Positions 47,050 to 59,972 of a DNA stretch of 64,000 nt are shown one piece after another. Source of the DNA: CAVYWD01 sp963772225. Its GTDB lineage: Bacteria; Myxococcota; Myxococcia; Myxococcales; UBA5297. The stretch spans positions 463,097 through 527,096 of the forward strand of contig CAVYWD010000004.1 of the NCBI GenBank assembly GCA_963772225.1. Reading direction: 5' to 3'. Position 1 is the first letter of the stretch. Each line of letters opens with the position of its first letter. Position numbers and translations under genes: made by a program. A model generated the notes under the pieces. That model worked only from the letters and a program-made list of their open reading frames with translations, searched no databases and was not told the DNA's origin.

Positions 47050-47852
47050 GCGGCGGCGGGAAAGACGAGGTTCTGGCCGCGGGAGCTTCGAGCGCCCGCT
47101 CCTCCCGCGGCGCCTCGCCATGGCTCCTCGCGCGGCGGCGCCCGGAGCGGGGGTCGGTCCGGCTCTTCTGCTTCCCCTATTCCGGCGCGGGCGCCTCGGC
47201 CTTCGCGGCCTGGGCCGGCGGGCTACCGGCGGGCGTCGAGGTCTGCCCGGTGCAGCTGCCGGGGCGGGAGACCCGTCTGTCGGAGCCCGCCCTCCGGAGC
47301 ATGCGGGAGCTGATCCCGGCGCTCGCCCGCGCGCTCACGCCCTTCCTCGACGGGCCGTTCGCCTTCTTCGGTCACAGCCTCGGCGCCCTGGTCGCGTTCG
47401 AGCTCGCGCGCGCCCTCCAGCCTGCGGGGCTCGCGCCGGTGCGGCTCTTCGCCTCTGCCCATCGAGCCCCTCACCGGGCGGGCGGGGGCGAGGTGCATCG
47501 CGCCACCGACGCAAAGCTCGCGCAGAAGCTTCGCGAGCTCAACGGAACGCCCGCCCAGGTGCTCGAGTGCGCGGAGCTGCGCGCCCTGCTCTTCCCCGTC
47601 GTCCGGGCTGACTTCGAGCTCTGCGAGACCTACGCCTACGAGCCTGGGCCGCCGCTGTCTTGTCCCATCTCCGCGCTGGGCGGCCTGTCTGACCCGGGTG
47701 TCGACGCCGCGGGCCTCGCGCAGTGGCGGCACCACTCGGTGGCCCCGGTGGAGGTCCGGCAGTTCGCGGGCGACCATTTCTTCATCGCCGCGAGCCGCCG
47801 CGCGGTGCTCGAGCTCGTGGCCCGGCGCCTGCTGCAGCCGTCGGCGCCATGA
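47046..47852 (+). CDS. Type II (editing) thioesterase
   Basis: 268-residue alpha/beta-hydrolase of the GrsT/SrfD type, a stand-alone cytoplasmic thioesterase that clears mis-primed or stalled acyl groups from NRPS carrier domains. Seen: LFCFPYSGAGAS near residue 42, PVQLPGRETR, the nucleophile motif GHSLGA (near 116), a late Asp in LSDPGVD and the catalytic His in GDHFFI (near 245). GTG 47046 overlaps the lipoprotein stop (GTGA). It lies divergent from and about 1.3 kb upstream of the NRPS operon, which it probably serves. The N-terminal ~35 residues before LFCFPY are longer than usual, so an internal start is possible. Confidence 0.88.
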   Translation: MSGGGKDEVLAAGASSARSSRGASPWLLARRRPERGSVRLFCFPYSGAGASAFAAWAGGLPAGVEVCPVQLPGRETRLSEPALRSMRELIPALARALTPFLDGPFAFFGHSLGALVAFELARALQPAGLAPVRLFASAHRAPHRAGGGEVHRATDAKLAQKLRELNGTPAQVLECAELRALLFPVVRADFELCETYAYEPGPPLSCPISALGGLSDPGVDAAGLAQWRHHSVAPVEVRQFAGDHFFIAASRRAVLELVARRLLQPSAP

Positions 47853-47862
47853 GCCAAGCCGC

Positions 47863-50334
<2,472 letters not shown>

Positions 50335-50439
50335 CGGCCGCTCGAGGCGTTCATTTTACGACAGGCGCTCGGTCGGCGTCTCGCGGGGCAACCAGGGTGA
50401 AGGCCCGGTCTTCGCTGGCGAATGTAACCAGGCGTGCGG

Positions 50440-52254
<1,815 letters not shown>

Positions 52255-52313
52255 TGAGGCCTCCAGCCGTTCCGTCGAGGACCGGGGACGATACGGGCGA
52301 CGGGAGGGGGAGA

Positions 52314-52679
52314 TCAACCCTGGCGGCGAGGGTCGCGCGGATCGGGAAGGCCGGCGATGGCGCTCCACATGGCGCGCAGCTCGAACGAGACGAGCGCGGC
52401 CACCGAAGCGAGGAGCGCGAGCCCGAGGGAGAGGGCGCTGATCCGGCTCCACAGCGAGGTCTTTAGGACGAGGTCGCGGCGCTGGTCGAGCAGCGAGAGC
52501 TCGCGGTTCTGGTCCTCGACCGCCAGGGAGTCGGAGAAGGCCGCGCCGGCCTGGAGGCTGCGGTCGGAGGCCTCCCTCGCGGAGTCCTCCAGCGCCCGAC
52601 TGCGCTGGCGCGCCCCGGCGGCGTACAGGGCGAGGAGCCCGGCCAGGATCAACAGGAGAGCTGGAGTGCCGCGCCGCAC
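52314..52679 (-). CDS. Small two-helix membrane protein, unknown
   Basis: 121 residues from GTG 52679, chosen because AAGGAG (52691-52696) lies 11 bases upstream; a TTG at 52736 would add 19 residues. One membrane helix at the N-terminus (TPALLLILAGLLALYAAG) and one near the C-terminus (ISALSLGLALLASVAALV) flank about 55 charged, helix-prone residues (RALEDSAREASDRSL, NRELSLLDQRRDL) that probably face the periplasm as a coiled hairpin. The shape resembles a minimal sensor module without output. No family recognised. Possibly co-transcribed with aspS. Confidence 0.6.
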   Translation of the reverse strand: MRRGTPALLLILAGLLALYAAGARQRSRALEDSAREASDRSLQAGAAFSDSLAVEDQNRELSLLDQRRDLVLKTSLWSRISALSLGLALLASVAALVSFELRAMWSAIAGLPDPRDPRRQG

Positions 52680-52849
52680 GTTCGCCGGAGCTCCTTCTAA
52701 GCGAAGCCTTCCGTTGAGAGGCTCCGCAGCCGACAAAGGTAGGCACGCAGCCCAGGAGTTTCAACACCCGGCCAAGCCCTCGTCCGTGCGATATTGCACG
52801 CGCCGCTCGTCCGCACCACCTGGAGAGCGCTGGCCCCGCGGAGCCCTTC

Positions 52850-53464
52850 GTGCCGAAGCCCTACAATCCCAAGGACTTTTACTACCGCAAGGCGAAGAAG
52901 GAGGGGCTGCGGGCGCGCTCGGCTTTCAAGATCGAAGAGATTGGCCAGCGCTTCCGCCTCTTGCGGCCTGGGATGGTCATCCTGGACCTGGGCGCGGCGC
53001 CCGGCGGGTGGCTGCAGGTGATGGCGGACAAGGTCGGGCCTAAAGGGGCCGTCATCGGGGTGGACCTCGTCGCCATCGCTCCGGTGGGCAGGCCTCAGGT
53101 CAAGACCGCGGTGCTCGACATCACCGGGGCCGATTTTCGAGAGCGCCTCGCCGAGCTCCACCCGGGCCCTTTCGACCTGGTCACCAGCGACATGGCGCCC
53201 AAGACGAGCGGCATCAGGGAGCGCGACGAGGCGCGTTCTTTGGAGCTGGCGGGGCTGGCGCTCGCGACCGCGGAGCGCCTGCTCCGCCCTGGCGGGAGCT
53301 TCGTCTGCAAGGTCTTCATGGGCGCGGGCTTCGACGAGTTTTTGAAGCGCTGCAAAGGCGTCTTCGAGAAGACGAAAGTCGCCCGGCCGGAGGCCACGCG
53401 AGACCGGAGCGTCGAGCACTACGTGGTGGGGCTCGCCCTCCGCGCGCCGCGCCAGGGCGCCTGA
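52850..53464 (+). CDS. rlmE: 23S rRNA (uridine-2'-O-)-methyltransferase, RlmE/FtsJ family
   Basis: 204 residues; methylates the 2'-O of a uridine in 23S rRNA helix 92 late in large-subunit assembly. The catalytic K-D-K-E set is present: Lys in RSAFKI (near 25), the SAM-binding LDLGAAPGGW (44-53), Asp in TSDMAP (near 113), Lys in VCKVF (near 152) and a late Glu in SVEHYVVG. GTG 52850 follows GCGGAG with good spacing and gives the family N-terminus (PYNPKDFYYRKAKKEG). Monocistronic by appearance. Confidence 0.93.
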   Translation: MPKPYNPKDFYYRKAKKEGLRARSAFKIEEIGQRFRLLRPGMVILDLGAAPGGWLQVMADKVGPKGAVIGVDLVAIAPVGRPQVKTAVLDITGADFRERLAELHPGPFDLVTSDMAPKTSGIRERDEARSLELAGLALATAERLLRPGGSFVCKVFMGAGFDEFLKRCKGVFEKTKVARPEATRDRSVEHYVVGLALRAPRQGA

Positions 53465-53613
53465 ACCGGTTCTTCGAGGCCCCTCCTAACCTGGCCGAGC
53501 CAGAACCAAAGAGGGTTGCCTTAGGCTCCAGGCTCCAGACTCCGGGGACTGCAAATCCTGGGGCCCCGAGTCCGAAGTCTTTCCATCCTGCGCAAAATTT
53601 CCTCGCTAAGAGA

Positions 53614-54177
53614 CTACTCTTGCTGCGGGGCATCCTCTTCGGGCTCATCGGAGGTCTCCGCGGTCGGGTCGCCGCCCGACGCGTTGTCGGGCGCCTCGAT
53701 GTCCGGATGGCGGGGCTGCGGTGGGCGAGCGAGAGGCGCAGGGGCCGCACCTCGATTGTGGAGCAGGGTCTTGACCGTGCCCGGGAACGCGACGTCGACC
53801 TTGTCGAGACCTCGCACCGCGGCGATGACGCCCAAGCCGAACGACGGGTGCTCGACGAGCTCGCCCACCTCGAACTTCTCTTTCAAGCTGTAGCGGCGTG
53901 CGCTCGCCCGGCTCTTCCCGGCGATGAGCGATTCGTAGCTCGAGGCGCTCGGCTTCTCGATGGCCTTGGCAGCGGAGCTGCCGCTCGCGCCGCTGGTCCG
54001 CGCTTTCGCGCTCTTGGTTCCGGGCTGCGCCGTGCGGAAAGAGTGCTCGCCCATGCAAGTATTGCAGCGGACCTTTTTGATTTGCTCCGCCCAGACCGCG
54101 AGGATGGTGTGCGCGAGCACCATCTTGCAGCGCGTGCAAAAAGCGTCGACCTCGCCCCCGACCTTCAACTCCGCCAT
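53614..54177 (-). CDS. Zinc-ribbon protein with C-terminal Tudor-like (H-P-x-F-G) domain
   Basis: 187 residues. The N-terminus carries two CxxC pairs (FCTRCK, RCNTC), a likely zinc ribbon. The middle is a Ser/Ala/Lys-rich linker. The C-terminal third (FEVGELVEHPSFGLGVIAAV, then KVDVAFPG and KTLLH) matches the pattern of the small Tudor-like domain at the end of UvrD/PcrA helicases, which contacts RNA polymerase. The extreme C-terminus is acidic. I infer a nucleic-acid- or polymerase-binding protein; the exact role is unknown. ATG 54177 follows GGGAGG. Converges on rlmE. Confidence 0.65.
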   Translation of the reverse strand: MAELKVGGEVDAFCTRCKMVLAHTILAVWAEQIKKVRCNTCMGEHSFRTAQPGTKSAKARTSGASGSSAAKAIEKPSASSYESLIAGKSRASARRYSLKEKFEVGELVEHPSFGLGVIAAVRGLDKVDVAFPGTVKTLLHNRGAAPAPLARPPQPRHPDIEAPDNASGGDPTAETSDEPEEDAPQQE

Positions 54178-54356
54178 GAGCAATCCTCCCGGTCGACTAG
54201 GGCGACCGATGAGCGCGTGATCTACCCCAACGGAGCCCGCCGCGGATAGTCGAACTCGAAAATGCCCGCCTGGTCTGTCCGGGGCCTTGGGCGCTGGAGC
54301 TGCGCTTGCAAGGTGTTGGGAAGCAGGGCAACCTAACCCTTGAAGCCCGCCTGACT

Positions 54357-55667
54357 ATGAGCGCCAAAGCCAAGAGCAATCTCGCGGTCCCCCCTGTCTC
54401 CGCCGACGTTGACCCATCGCCGCCTCCCGGCGCGGTCGTGGCTCTCGAGCCGCACCTCGAGGCCAAGCGCACGCACCCTGAGGCGGGGCGGCTGACGATG
54501 GGCCGCTCGCTGATGGCGTTTGCGCCCGAGAACACGCTCAACCGCCCTACGGTGGCCGAGGTCGACCTCGACGCGCTCCTGAACAACCTCCAAGAGACCC
54601 GTCGGCTGTGCCCCGCGGCGCGGGTGCTCGCGGTCGTCAAAGCAAACGCCTACGGGCACGGCGCCACGCCGGTCGCTGTGGCGCTCGAGAAAGCCGGCGT
54701 CGACTTCTTCGGGGTCTCGCTGGTCGAGGAAGGCGTCGAGCTTCGACAGGCCGGAGTGCGCGGGGACGTCTTGGTCTTGGGCGGGGCGTACTCGGACTAC
54801 CGGGAAATCGTCCTGCACCGGCTGATTCCCGTCGTCTTCACGGGCGAGCACTTGGAGCAACTGCAGGCTGCCGCAGCGGGCGCCGGGTGCGCTGCGCGAG
54901 CCCATCTGAAGCTCGACACCGGCATGGGCCGGCTGGGGCTCGACTTGGAGGGCCTGGGCGCATTCCTGGCAACGCTGGGCGCCTGTCCCAACGTCGAGCT
55001 CGACGGGCTGCTCAGCCACCTGGCCAACGCCGAGGTGAAGGACCACCCTATGAACCGCCTGCAGGTCGCGCGGTTCAAGCAGGCGGCGACGGCACTCCGA
55101 GCGGCGGGCCATCCCATCCGCTGGCGGCACATCGCCAACAGCGCCGGCGCGATGGACCTGGACGACGCGAAGGACGGGCGCGACTTCAACCTCGTTCGCC
55201 CGGGGCTCATGCTGTACGGCGAGGCGCCCTCCGAGCGGCTGCGCGCGCTCGCCGCGCTGCAGCCGGTTCTGTCGTGGAAGACGTCCATCGCGCACTTGAA
55301 GCGGCTCGGGGCGGGACAGCCCGTCAGCTACGGCGGGACCTGGACGGCGCCCCGGGAGTCGCTCATCGCGACGCTGCCGGTCGGATACGCCGACGGGTTC
55401 AGCCGAAAGCACTCCAACCGCGGCGTGGTCCTGGTGCGGGGCCGGAGGGCCAAGGTGGTGGGCTCCGTCTGCATGGACATGTGCATGGTCGACGTGACCG
55501 ACGTGCCGCAAGTGTCGCTGCACGACGAGGTCGTGCTGCTCGGGCGCCAGGGCGACGAGCAGCTGAGCGCCCAGGAGCTCGCCCGGACCTGCGAAACCAT
55601 CCCCTACGAAATCCTCTGCTCAGTCGGAGCCCGCGTGCCTCGGGCGGTGGTTCAGCGCGCTCGTTGA
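54357..55667 (+). CDS. alr: Alanine racemase
   Basis: PLP enzyme that makes D-alanine for peptidoglycan. Seen: the PLP lysine in AVVKANAYGHG (near residue 100), LKLDTGMGRLG, IANSAGAM, VRPGLMLYG, the catalytic Tyr in PVSYGGTW, and VGYADGFSR. From ATG 54357 the protein has 436 residues, with about 65 extra N-terminal residues rich in Pro/Ala before the family start (NRPTVAEVDLDALLNN). ATG 54498 would give 389 residues, the usual length, and is a real alternative. D-Ala is not needed by the NRPS, which has its own epimerases. Stands alone. Confidence 0.94.
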   Translation: MSAKAKSNLAVPPVSADVDPSPPPGAVVALEPHLEAKRTHPEAGRLTMGRSLMAFAPENTLNRPTVAEVDLDALLNNLQETRRLCPAARVLAVVKANAYGHGATPVAVALEKAGVDFFGVSLVEEGVELRQAGVRGDVLVLGGAYSDYREIVLHRLIPVVFTGEHLEQLQAAAAGAGCAARAHLKLDTGMGRLGLDLEGLGAFLATLGACPNVELDGLLSHLANAEVKDHPMNRLQVARFKQAATALRAAGHPIRWRHIANSAGAMDLDDAKDGRDFNLVRPGLMLYGEAPSERLRALAALQPVLSWKTSIAHLKRLGAGQPVSYGGTWTAPRESLIATLPVGYADGFSRKHSNRGVVLVRGRRAKVVGSVCMDMCMVDVTDVPQVSLHDEVVLLGRQGDEQLSAQELARTCETIPYEILCSVGARVPRAVVQRAR

Positions 55668-55838
55668 TCGCCTCGCGGCCTGTCGGAAAGGCGCGCCGGG
55701 CTTTGGCGATGCTTGCGGGGCGCTCGCCAGGGCGAGAGCCGAGCCCGAAGACACCTCGAGCGCCCCAGGGGTCCCTGCGGCGCTCGAGAGAAGAGCGGCC
55801 ACGAATGGCCGCCCAAAGTCATTCGCGCGGGCGAACGA

Positions 55839-56147
55839 CTACAGCGCGGTCTTGCTTTCGCCCGGCGCGGCCTTGGGCTCGGCCTTGGCCGGAGCCGCCT
55901 TGGTCTCCTTCGCCTCGCCCTTGGCGGGAGCCGCCTTGGTCGCAGCCTTGGCGGGCGTGGCCTTGGCGGGAGCCGCCTTGGCGGGCGCGGCCTTGGTCTC
56001 CTTCGGCTCGGCCTTGGCGGGAGCCGCCTTGACCTCCTTCGACTCGGCCGCCGGCGCCTCCTTCGCGGGTGCTGCCTCGGCGGCGAACGCGGTGGCAGCG
56101 AAGGCGATGAGCGACATCGAGGCGACGGCGGCGAGAATCTTCTTCAT
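55839..56147 (-). CDS. Exported Ala/Lys/Pro-rich low-complexity peptide
   Basis: 102 residues: a signal peptide (KKILAAVASMSLIAFAATAFA, cut after AFA) and then about 80 residues made almost only of A, K, P and E in repeats such as KAAPAKA, KETKAAPAKAEPK and EAPAAESKE. The mature part is extended and strongly charged, with no fold expected; similar peptides occur in proteobacterial envelopes without assigned roles. ATG 56147 follows AGGAGA. The GC-rich repeats create a long false frame on the other strand. Confidence 0.75.
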   Translation of the reverse strand: MKKILAAVASMSLIAFAATAFAAEAAPAKEAPAAESKEVKAAPAKAEPKETKAAPAKAAPAKATPAKAATKAAPAKGEAKETKAAPAKAEPKAAPGESKTAL

Positions 56148-56359
56148 GGGCGTCTCCTGAGGGGTAGTGGAAGCTCGGCGGCCTTTGCGCGCCGCAGCCA
56201 CCTGTGAAGACGGCGTGTGCCGTCGGGATATTCGAACGGCGGGACTGATCCTGGGAATTCGGGCGGACGGCGCCGCGCTTGATCCGCAGGGCGAGGGTGC
56301 TCCATCATGCCGGTCAGCCGGGCGGCTCGGCTCGGGCCACCGCAGGAGCGAGACGAACC

Positions 56360-56533
56360 ATGGCACTGAGCAAGGAACTGAAAGAGATCCTCGCCTGCCC
56401 CAAATGCAAAGGGGACCTCGAGTTCCACGAAGAACGCTCGGAGATCCACTGCAAGGCCTGCAAGCTGGTCTTTCCCATCAAGGACGACATCGCGGTCATG
56501 CTTCTCGAGGAGGCGCGACCCCTCGCGCCCTAG
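56360..56533 (+). CDS. Trm112/UPF0434-family protein
   Basis: 57-residue zinc-ribbon-like protein: LKEILACPKCKGDLEF at the N-terminus and IHCKACKLVFPIKDDIAVML at the C-terminus match the bacterial YcaR/Trm112 family, with both CxxC pairs kept. Bacterial members are of uncertain role; eukaryotic Trm112 activates several methyltransferases. ATG 56360 follows GCAGGAGCGAG. It starts a plus-strand run leading to the GT9, yicC and gmk genes. Confidence 0.85.
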   Translation: MALSKELKEILACPKCKGDLEFHEERSEIHCKACKLVFPIKDDIAVMLLEEARPLAP

Positions 56534-56563
56534 TTCTTTCGGCGCTAGGCTCTGGGGCATCCT

Positions 56564-57568
56564 TTGGACCTCGGGTTCGAGCCCTCGCACGTCGCGGTCA
56601 TCCAGACGTCGGTCCTCGCGGACGTGGTCTTCGCCTCGCCCCTGGTGAATGCGCTCCGGTCCGCGTGGCCGAGTGCGCGGGTGTCGTTCGTGTGCCGCCC
56701 GTCGGCGACGGAGCTGGCCCGATGCATCCCGGGGGTCTCCGACGCCTTTGCGTATGGCGCGGGCGACGAGCGCGGCGACGGGCTCTTTGGGACCGCGCGG
56801 GCGCTTCGCGGGGTCGACCTGGCCATGGTGCCGCAGGCCGCGTTCCGAAGCGCGCTGCTCGCCTACCTGAGCCGAGCGCGGGTGCGGGTGGGGCCGGCGA
56901 ATCGCCTGGTGCGCTCGCTCTACACGGTCGCGGTGCCGACCCGCGTTCGTGAGCCCTATGTCGAGCGGACGCTCGACTTGGCGCGGGCGCTCGGATTCGA
57001 GGCACCGACGGATTTCGCGCTGGAGGTGCCCAAGGAGGCCCTCGAGCGGGCGGCGCAGATCCTGGGATCGACACCGAGCGTCGGGCTGGTCGTCGGCTCC
57101 GAGTGGGAGACGAATCGATGGCCAGTCGACAGCTTTGCCGCACTCGCCGACAGGCTGGCCGCGGACGGGTGGCGCCCGGTGCTCCTGGGGCACGCGGGCG
57201 AGCGGGTGCTGGTCGAGCAGCTCAAGGCGAGGCTCGGGCGCGCCGGAGCGCTCGACCGGGTCGGCAGCCCTCTGCTCGACACCGTCGCGCTGATCGCCCG
57301 GCTGCGTGCCGTGGTGGGCGGCGACAGCGGTCTTCTGCACGTCGGCAGGGCGGTCGGAACGCCCACCTTGCTGCTGTTCGGGCCGACGGATCCCGGCGCG
57401 CATACGCTGGAGCCGCACGCACAGGCGTTGCGCATCGGGCTGCCCTGTCAGCCCTGCCACCCCAGGGGCGAGTCGCGCTGCCCGCTCGAGCACCACGACT
57501 GCATGAAGCGGCTCGGCGTCGAAAGGGTCGTAAGCGCCCTTCGGTCGCTCCTGCAGCGTTCGCCTTGA
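56564..57568 (+). CDS. Glycosyltransferase family 9 (ADP-heptose:LPS heptosyltransferase-like)
   Basis: 334 residues from TTG 56564. N-terminal VAVIQTSVLADVVFASPLVNALR is the usual start of the family; the C-terminal half has the nucleotide-sugar site GGDSGLLHVGRAVGTPTLLL, FGPTDP and a CPLEHHDCM end. Members add heptose to the inner core of lipopolysaccharide at the cytoplasmic face. The acceptor and order cannot be told. No other LPS gene is beside it. ATG is lacking near the family start, which makes TTG the best choice. Confidence 0.88.
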   Translation: MDLGFEPSHVAVIQTSVLADVVFASPLVNALRSAWPSARVSFVCRPSATELARCIPGVSDAFAYGAGDERGDGLFGTARALRGVDLAMVPQAAFRSALLAYLSRARVRVGPANRLVRSLYTVAVPTRVREPYVERTLDLARALGFEAPTDFALEVPKEALERAAQILGSTPSVGLVVGSEWETNRWPVDSFAALADRLAADGWRPVLLGHAGERVLVEQLKARLGRAGALDRVGSPLLDTVALIARLRAVVGGDSGLLHVGRAVGTPTLLLFGPTDPGAHTLEPHAQALRIGLPCQPCHPRGESRCPLEHHDCMKRLGVERVVSALRSLLQRSP

Positions 57569-57600
57569 CGGCTCGCCCCGAGGCGGCCTACACACCGAGC

Positions 57601-58476
57601 ATGATCCGTTCGATGACCGGGTTTGGCGCGGGGCGAGCGAAGGTGGGCGAGGAGGAGGTCTCGGTCGAGATCCGCTCCGTCAATCACAAGTTCTGCGAAG
57701 TGAAGGCCAGGCTCCCCCCGGAGCTCGCCGCGGGCGAAGTCGAGCTGGTGCGGCAGGTCAAAGAAGCCGTCCGCCGGGGTGCGCTGGAGGTTTTCGTCAA
57801 GCGGAGCCCGGGTCGCTCCTCGTCGATCCCAAGGGTGGACCTCGAGCTCGCCCGGGCCTATGTGGCCGCGGTCTCCGAGGCGGCGCGAGAGCTCGGCCTC
57901 GCCCAGAACCTCGGGGCCGCCGAGCTCGCGCAGGTCGAGGGCTTGGTCTCGCTCGAGGCGCGGGCCCTGGACCTCTCGAGCGCCAAGGAGGCGCAGCGGG
58001 CGGCCGCACAGGAGGCGCTGCTCGCCCTGCACGCCATGCGGGAGAAAGAAGGCGCCACGTTGGCGCAGGACCTGCTCGCCCGCGCGCGGGTGCTCCGAGA
58101 AGGGGTCGCCGCGCTCACGGAGCTGTCTCCGCGGAGCGTCGAGCAGTACCGACAGCGGCTCGCCGAGCGTGTGGCCGAGCTGTCGCGCGGCGTGCCGGTA
58201 GAGCCCCAGCGCCTCGCGCAGGAGGTCGCGCTCTTCGCGGACCGCGTCGACATCGCCGAGGAGCTCACGCGCCTCGCGTCTCACCTGGACCAGCTCGAGG
58301 CCATGGTGCACTCGAGCGAGCCCGCTGGGCGGCGCATGGATTTCCTGGTCCAGGAGATTCACCGCGAGGTCAATACCGCCGGCTCCAAGAGCCAAACGGC
58401 GGAGATCGCCCAGCGCATCGTCTCGATGAAGGCGGAAGTGGAGCGGATCCGCGAGCAGGTACAGAACGTCGAGTAG
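57601..58476 (+). CDS. yicC: YicC-family endoribonuclease
   Basis: 291 residues. The N-terminus MIRSMTGFGAG and SVEIRSVNHKF and the C-terminus FLVQEIHREVNTAGSKS with AEVERIREQVQNVE are the family's two conserved ends. YicC/YloC proteins are endoribonucleases recently tied to RNA turnover. ATG 57601 gives a full N-terminus; a second ATG four codons later is possible. It precedes gmk by 25 bases, the standard bacterial arrangement. Confidence 0.93.
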   Translation: MIRSMTGFGAGRAKVGEEEVSVEIRSVNHKFCEVKARLPPELAAGEVELVRQVKEAVRRGALEVFVKRSPGRSSSIPRVDLELARAYVAAVSEAARELGLAQNLGAAELAQVEGLVSLEARALDLSSAKEAQRAAAQEALLALHAMREKEGATLAQDLLARARVLREGVAALTELSPRSVEQYRQRLAERVAELSRGVPVEPQRLAQEVALFADRVDIAEELTRLASHLDQLEAMVHSSEPAGRRMDFLVQEIHREVNTAGSKSQTAEIAQRIVSMKAEVERIREQVQNVE

Positions 58477-58501
58477 GGGTCTTTGGGGAACGGAGGCCGA
58501 A

Positions 58502-59113
58502 ATGTCGCCGGGGCTCTTCCTCATTCTGTCGGCACCTTCGGGGGCGGGAAAGACGACGCTCGCCCGGATGCTCATCGACCACAACCCTGGCCGCGCCCAC
58601 TTCTCCGTGAGCGCCACGACCCGGCCGCCGCGCGGAAGCGAGCGCGACGGAGTCGACTACCACTTCGTGGGGGCCGCGGCCTTCCAGGAGATGGTCGATC
58701 GCGGCGAGTTCCTGGAGTGGGCCGAGGTCCATGGCCAGCGGTACGGGACCCCGAAGATCGCCGCCGAGAGCGCTTGCCGGGAGGGCAAGCTCGTCCTCTT
58801 CGACATCGACGTGCAAGGAGGCCTGGCGATCAAGGCCAAGCACCCGGAGGCTGTGAGCATCTTCATCCTGCCACCCTCGATGGAGGAGCTGGAGAAGCGC
58901 CTTCGGGACCGCCGAACGGACGCCGAAGAGGTGATTCGCAGGCGAATGTCGGCAGCCCGCGCAGAGGTCGAGCGCGGGTGCGCCTGCTACGACTACCTGA
59001 TCGTCAACCGAGAGCTCCAACAAGCCTTCGAGGATCTCAAGGCGATCGCTCGAGCCGAGGCGTGCCGAAGGGGGCGCACGGACCTGACGCGGCGAGGGGC
59101 GCCCGGAGCTTGA
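58502..59113 (+). CDS. gmk: Guanylate kinase
   Basis: 203 residues; phosphorylates GMP to GDP with ATP in the cytoplasm. P-loop APSGAGKTTL (11-20), GMP-binding SVSATTRPPRGSE with the following DGVDYHF, IDVQGG and RRMSAARAE are all present. ATG 58502 is preceded by GGAGG. The usual downstream rpoZ is absent; instead the rRNA operon follows. Confidence 0.96.
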   Translation: MSPGLFLILSAPSGAGKTTLARMLIDHNPGRAHFSVSATTRPPRGSERDGVDYHFVGAAAFQEMVDRGEFLEWAEVHGQRYGTPKIAAESACREGKLVLFDIDVQGGLAIKAKHPEAVSIFILPPSMEELEKRLRDRRTDAEEVIRRRMSAARAEVERGCACYDYLIVNRELQQAFEDLKAIARAEACRRGRTDLTRRGAPGA

Positions 59114-59201
59114 CGCGCGGCGCTCGCCTCACTATTCATAACGAAACCGGGAGGTTGAACGGCTTCCCAGCTCGAACGAAGGCCGAGCGAGTTGCAACTT
59201 C

Positions 59202-59231
59202 TTGACACAGACGTGGCAGGCTCGCTATTAT
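59202..59231 (+). promoter_or_regulatory. rRNA promoter P1
   Basis: TTGACA (59202-59207), 18-base spacer, TATTAT (59226-59231): a near-consensus sigma-70 promoter in an otherwise GC-rich genome, directed toward the rRNA genes. Confidence 0.75.
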
Positions 59232-59614
59232 CCGTTGGCTTACGTGATGAAACGGCGTCGGTCGGGCGGCGATGGTGGACGGATGGCGGTAGCCGAGGGG
59301 CCTTCGGGTGCCTCGGAGACGGCGCGGAACGGAAGGCAAGTTGCGATGCAGCCGAGGTAGGGTTGGCGCAACTGAAGCAGACCGCAAGGCAGCTTGGGAC
59401 GCGGTGCAGCGAGCTTCTTTGCCCACGGGTGAAAGCAAGCTCGGCGAGCAGACCGCCAAGCCAATGAAATCTGACGAAGACGCTGGGGCGGCCGGGAAGA
59501 TGCCGGCTGACTCCCGGAGCTTCGTCGCCTCTGGGCTCTGAAGGCCAGGGGTAGAGAGCGTCAGCAGCAGTTTGGTTGGCGAGTAGCTGAGAAGAAGCGG
59601 TAAGAAGTAAACGC

Positions 59615-59641
59615 TTGACGGCGCGGCAGGGTTGCTCTAAA
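59615..59641 (+). promoter_or_regulatory. rRNA promoter P2
   Basis: TTGACG (59615-59620) followed after 15-16 bases by TCTAAA/CTAAAA, and by AAGCCGGCCCCACT downstream, which is repeated almost exactly after P3. The duplicated downstream sequence supports tandem promoters. Confidence 0.6.
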
Positions 59642-59679
59642 AGCCGGCCCCACTTGCGACGCGGTCTGAACGCGGCGCA

Positions 59680-59693
59680 GCTCTTTGAGAACA
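59680..59693 (+). promoter_or_regulatory. boxA-like antitermination site in rRNA leader
   Basis: GCTCTTTGAGAACA resembles the boxA element recognised by NusB/NusE that keeps polymerase from terminating in rRNA; a second copy lies after 16S at 61746. Confidence 0.5.
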
Positions 59694-59801
59694 GAATCGA
59701 GGGTCTCTCTGCCGGACGGCGTCCGTGCTCACGAGGTCAGTGGGTGCGTTGCGTGCAGCTTCCGGTCGGAAACAAAGCGGTGACGAAAGTTCGAGAGGCC
59801 C

Positions 59802-59831
59802 TTGACAGCGGGAGCGGAGCTCAGCTAGAAA
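59802..59831 (+). promoter_or_regulatory. rRNA promoter P3
   Basis: TTGACA (59802-59807), 18-base spacer, TAGAAA (59826-59831), followed by GCCGCCCCACT as after P2. Nearest promoter to the 16S gene. Confidence 0.7.
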
Positions 59832-59972
59832 GCCGCCCCACTGAAGCTGAAGCGAAGAAGCAAGTCGCTCTCTGAAATCTGAATAGCAAGCCTGCAAAGC
59901 AATCGAAGTGCGGTAACACGCAGTTTCTTTGAGAGAAGCAGCCTGGTTCGTAAGACGGGTGAGCTTCCACAA

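Noticed and set aside
53538..53572. Imperfect stem GACTCCGGGG/CCCCGAGTC between rlmE and the zinc-ribbon gene
   Set aside because: Contains a mismatch or bulge and has no T-tract; placement between convergent genes is suggestive but not enough.
55713..56207. Plus-strand frame with Leu/Gly/Arg repeats
   Set aside because: It is the complement of the Ala/Lys/Pro repeats of the exported peptide, which has a signal peptide and ribosome-binding site.
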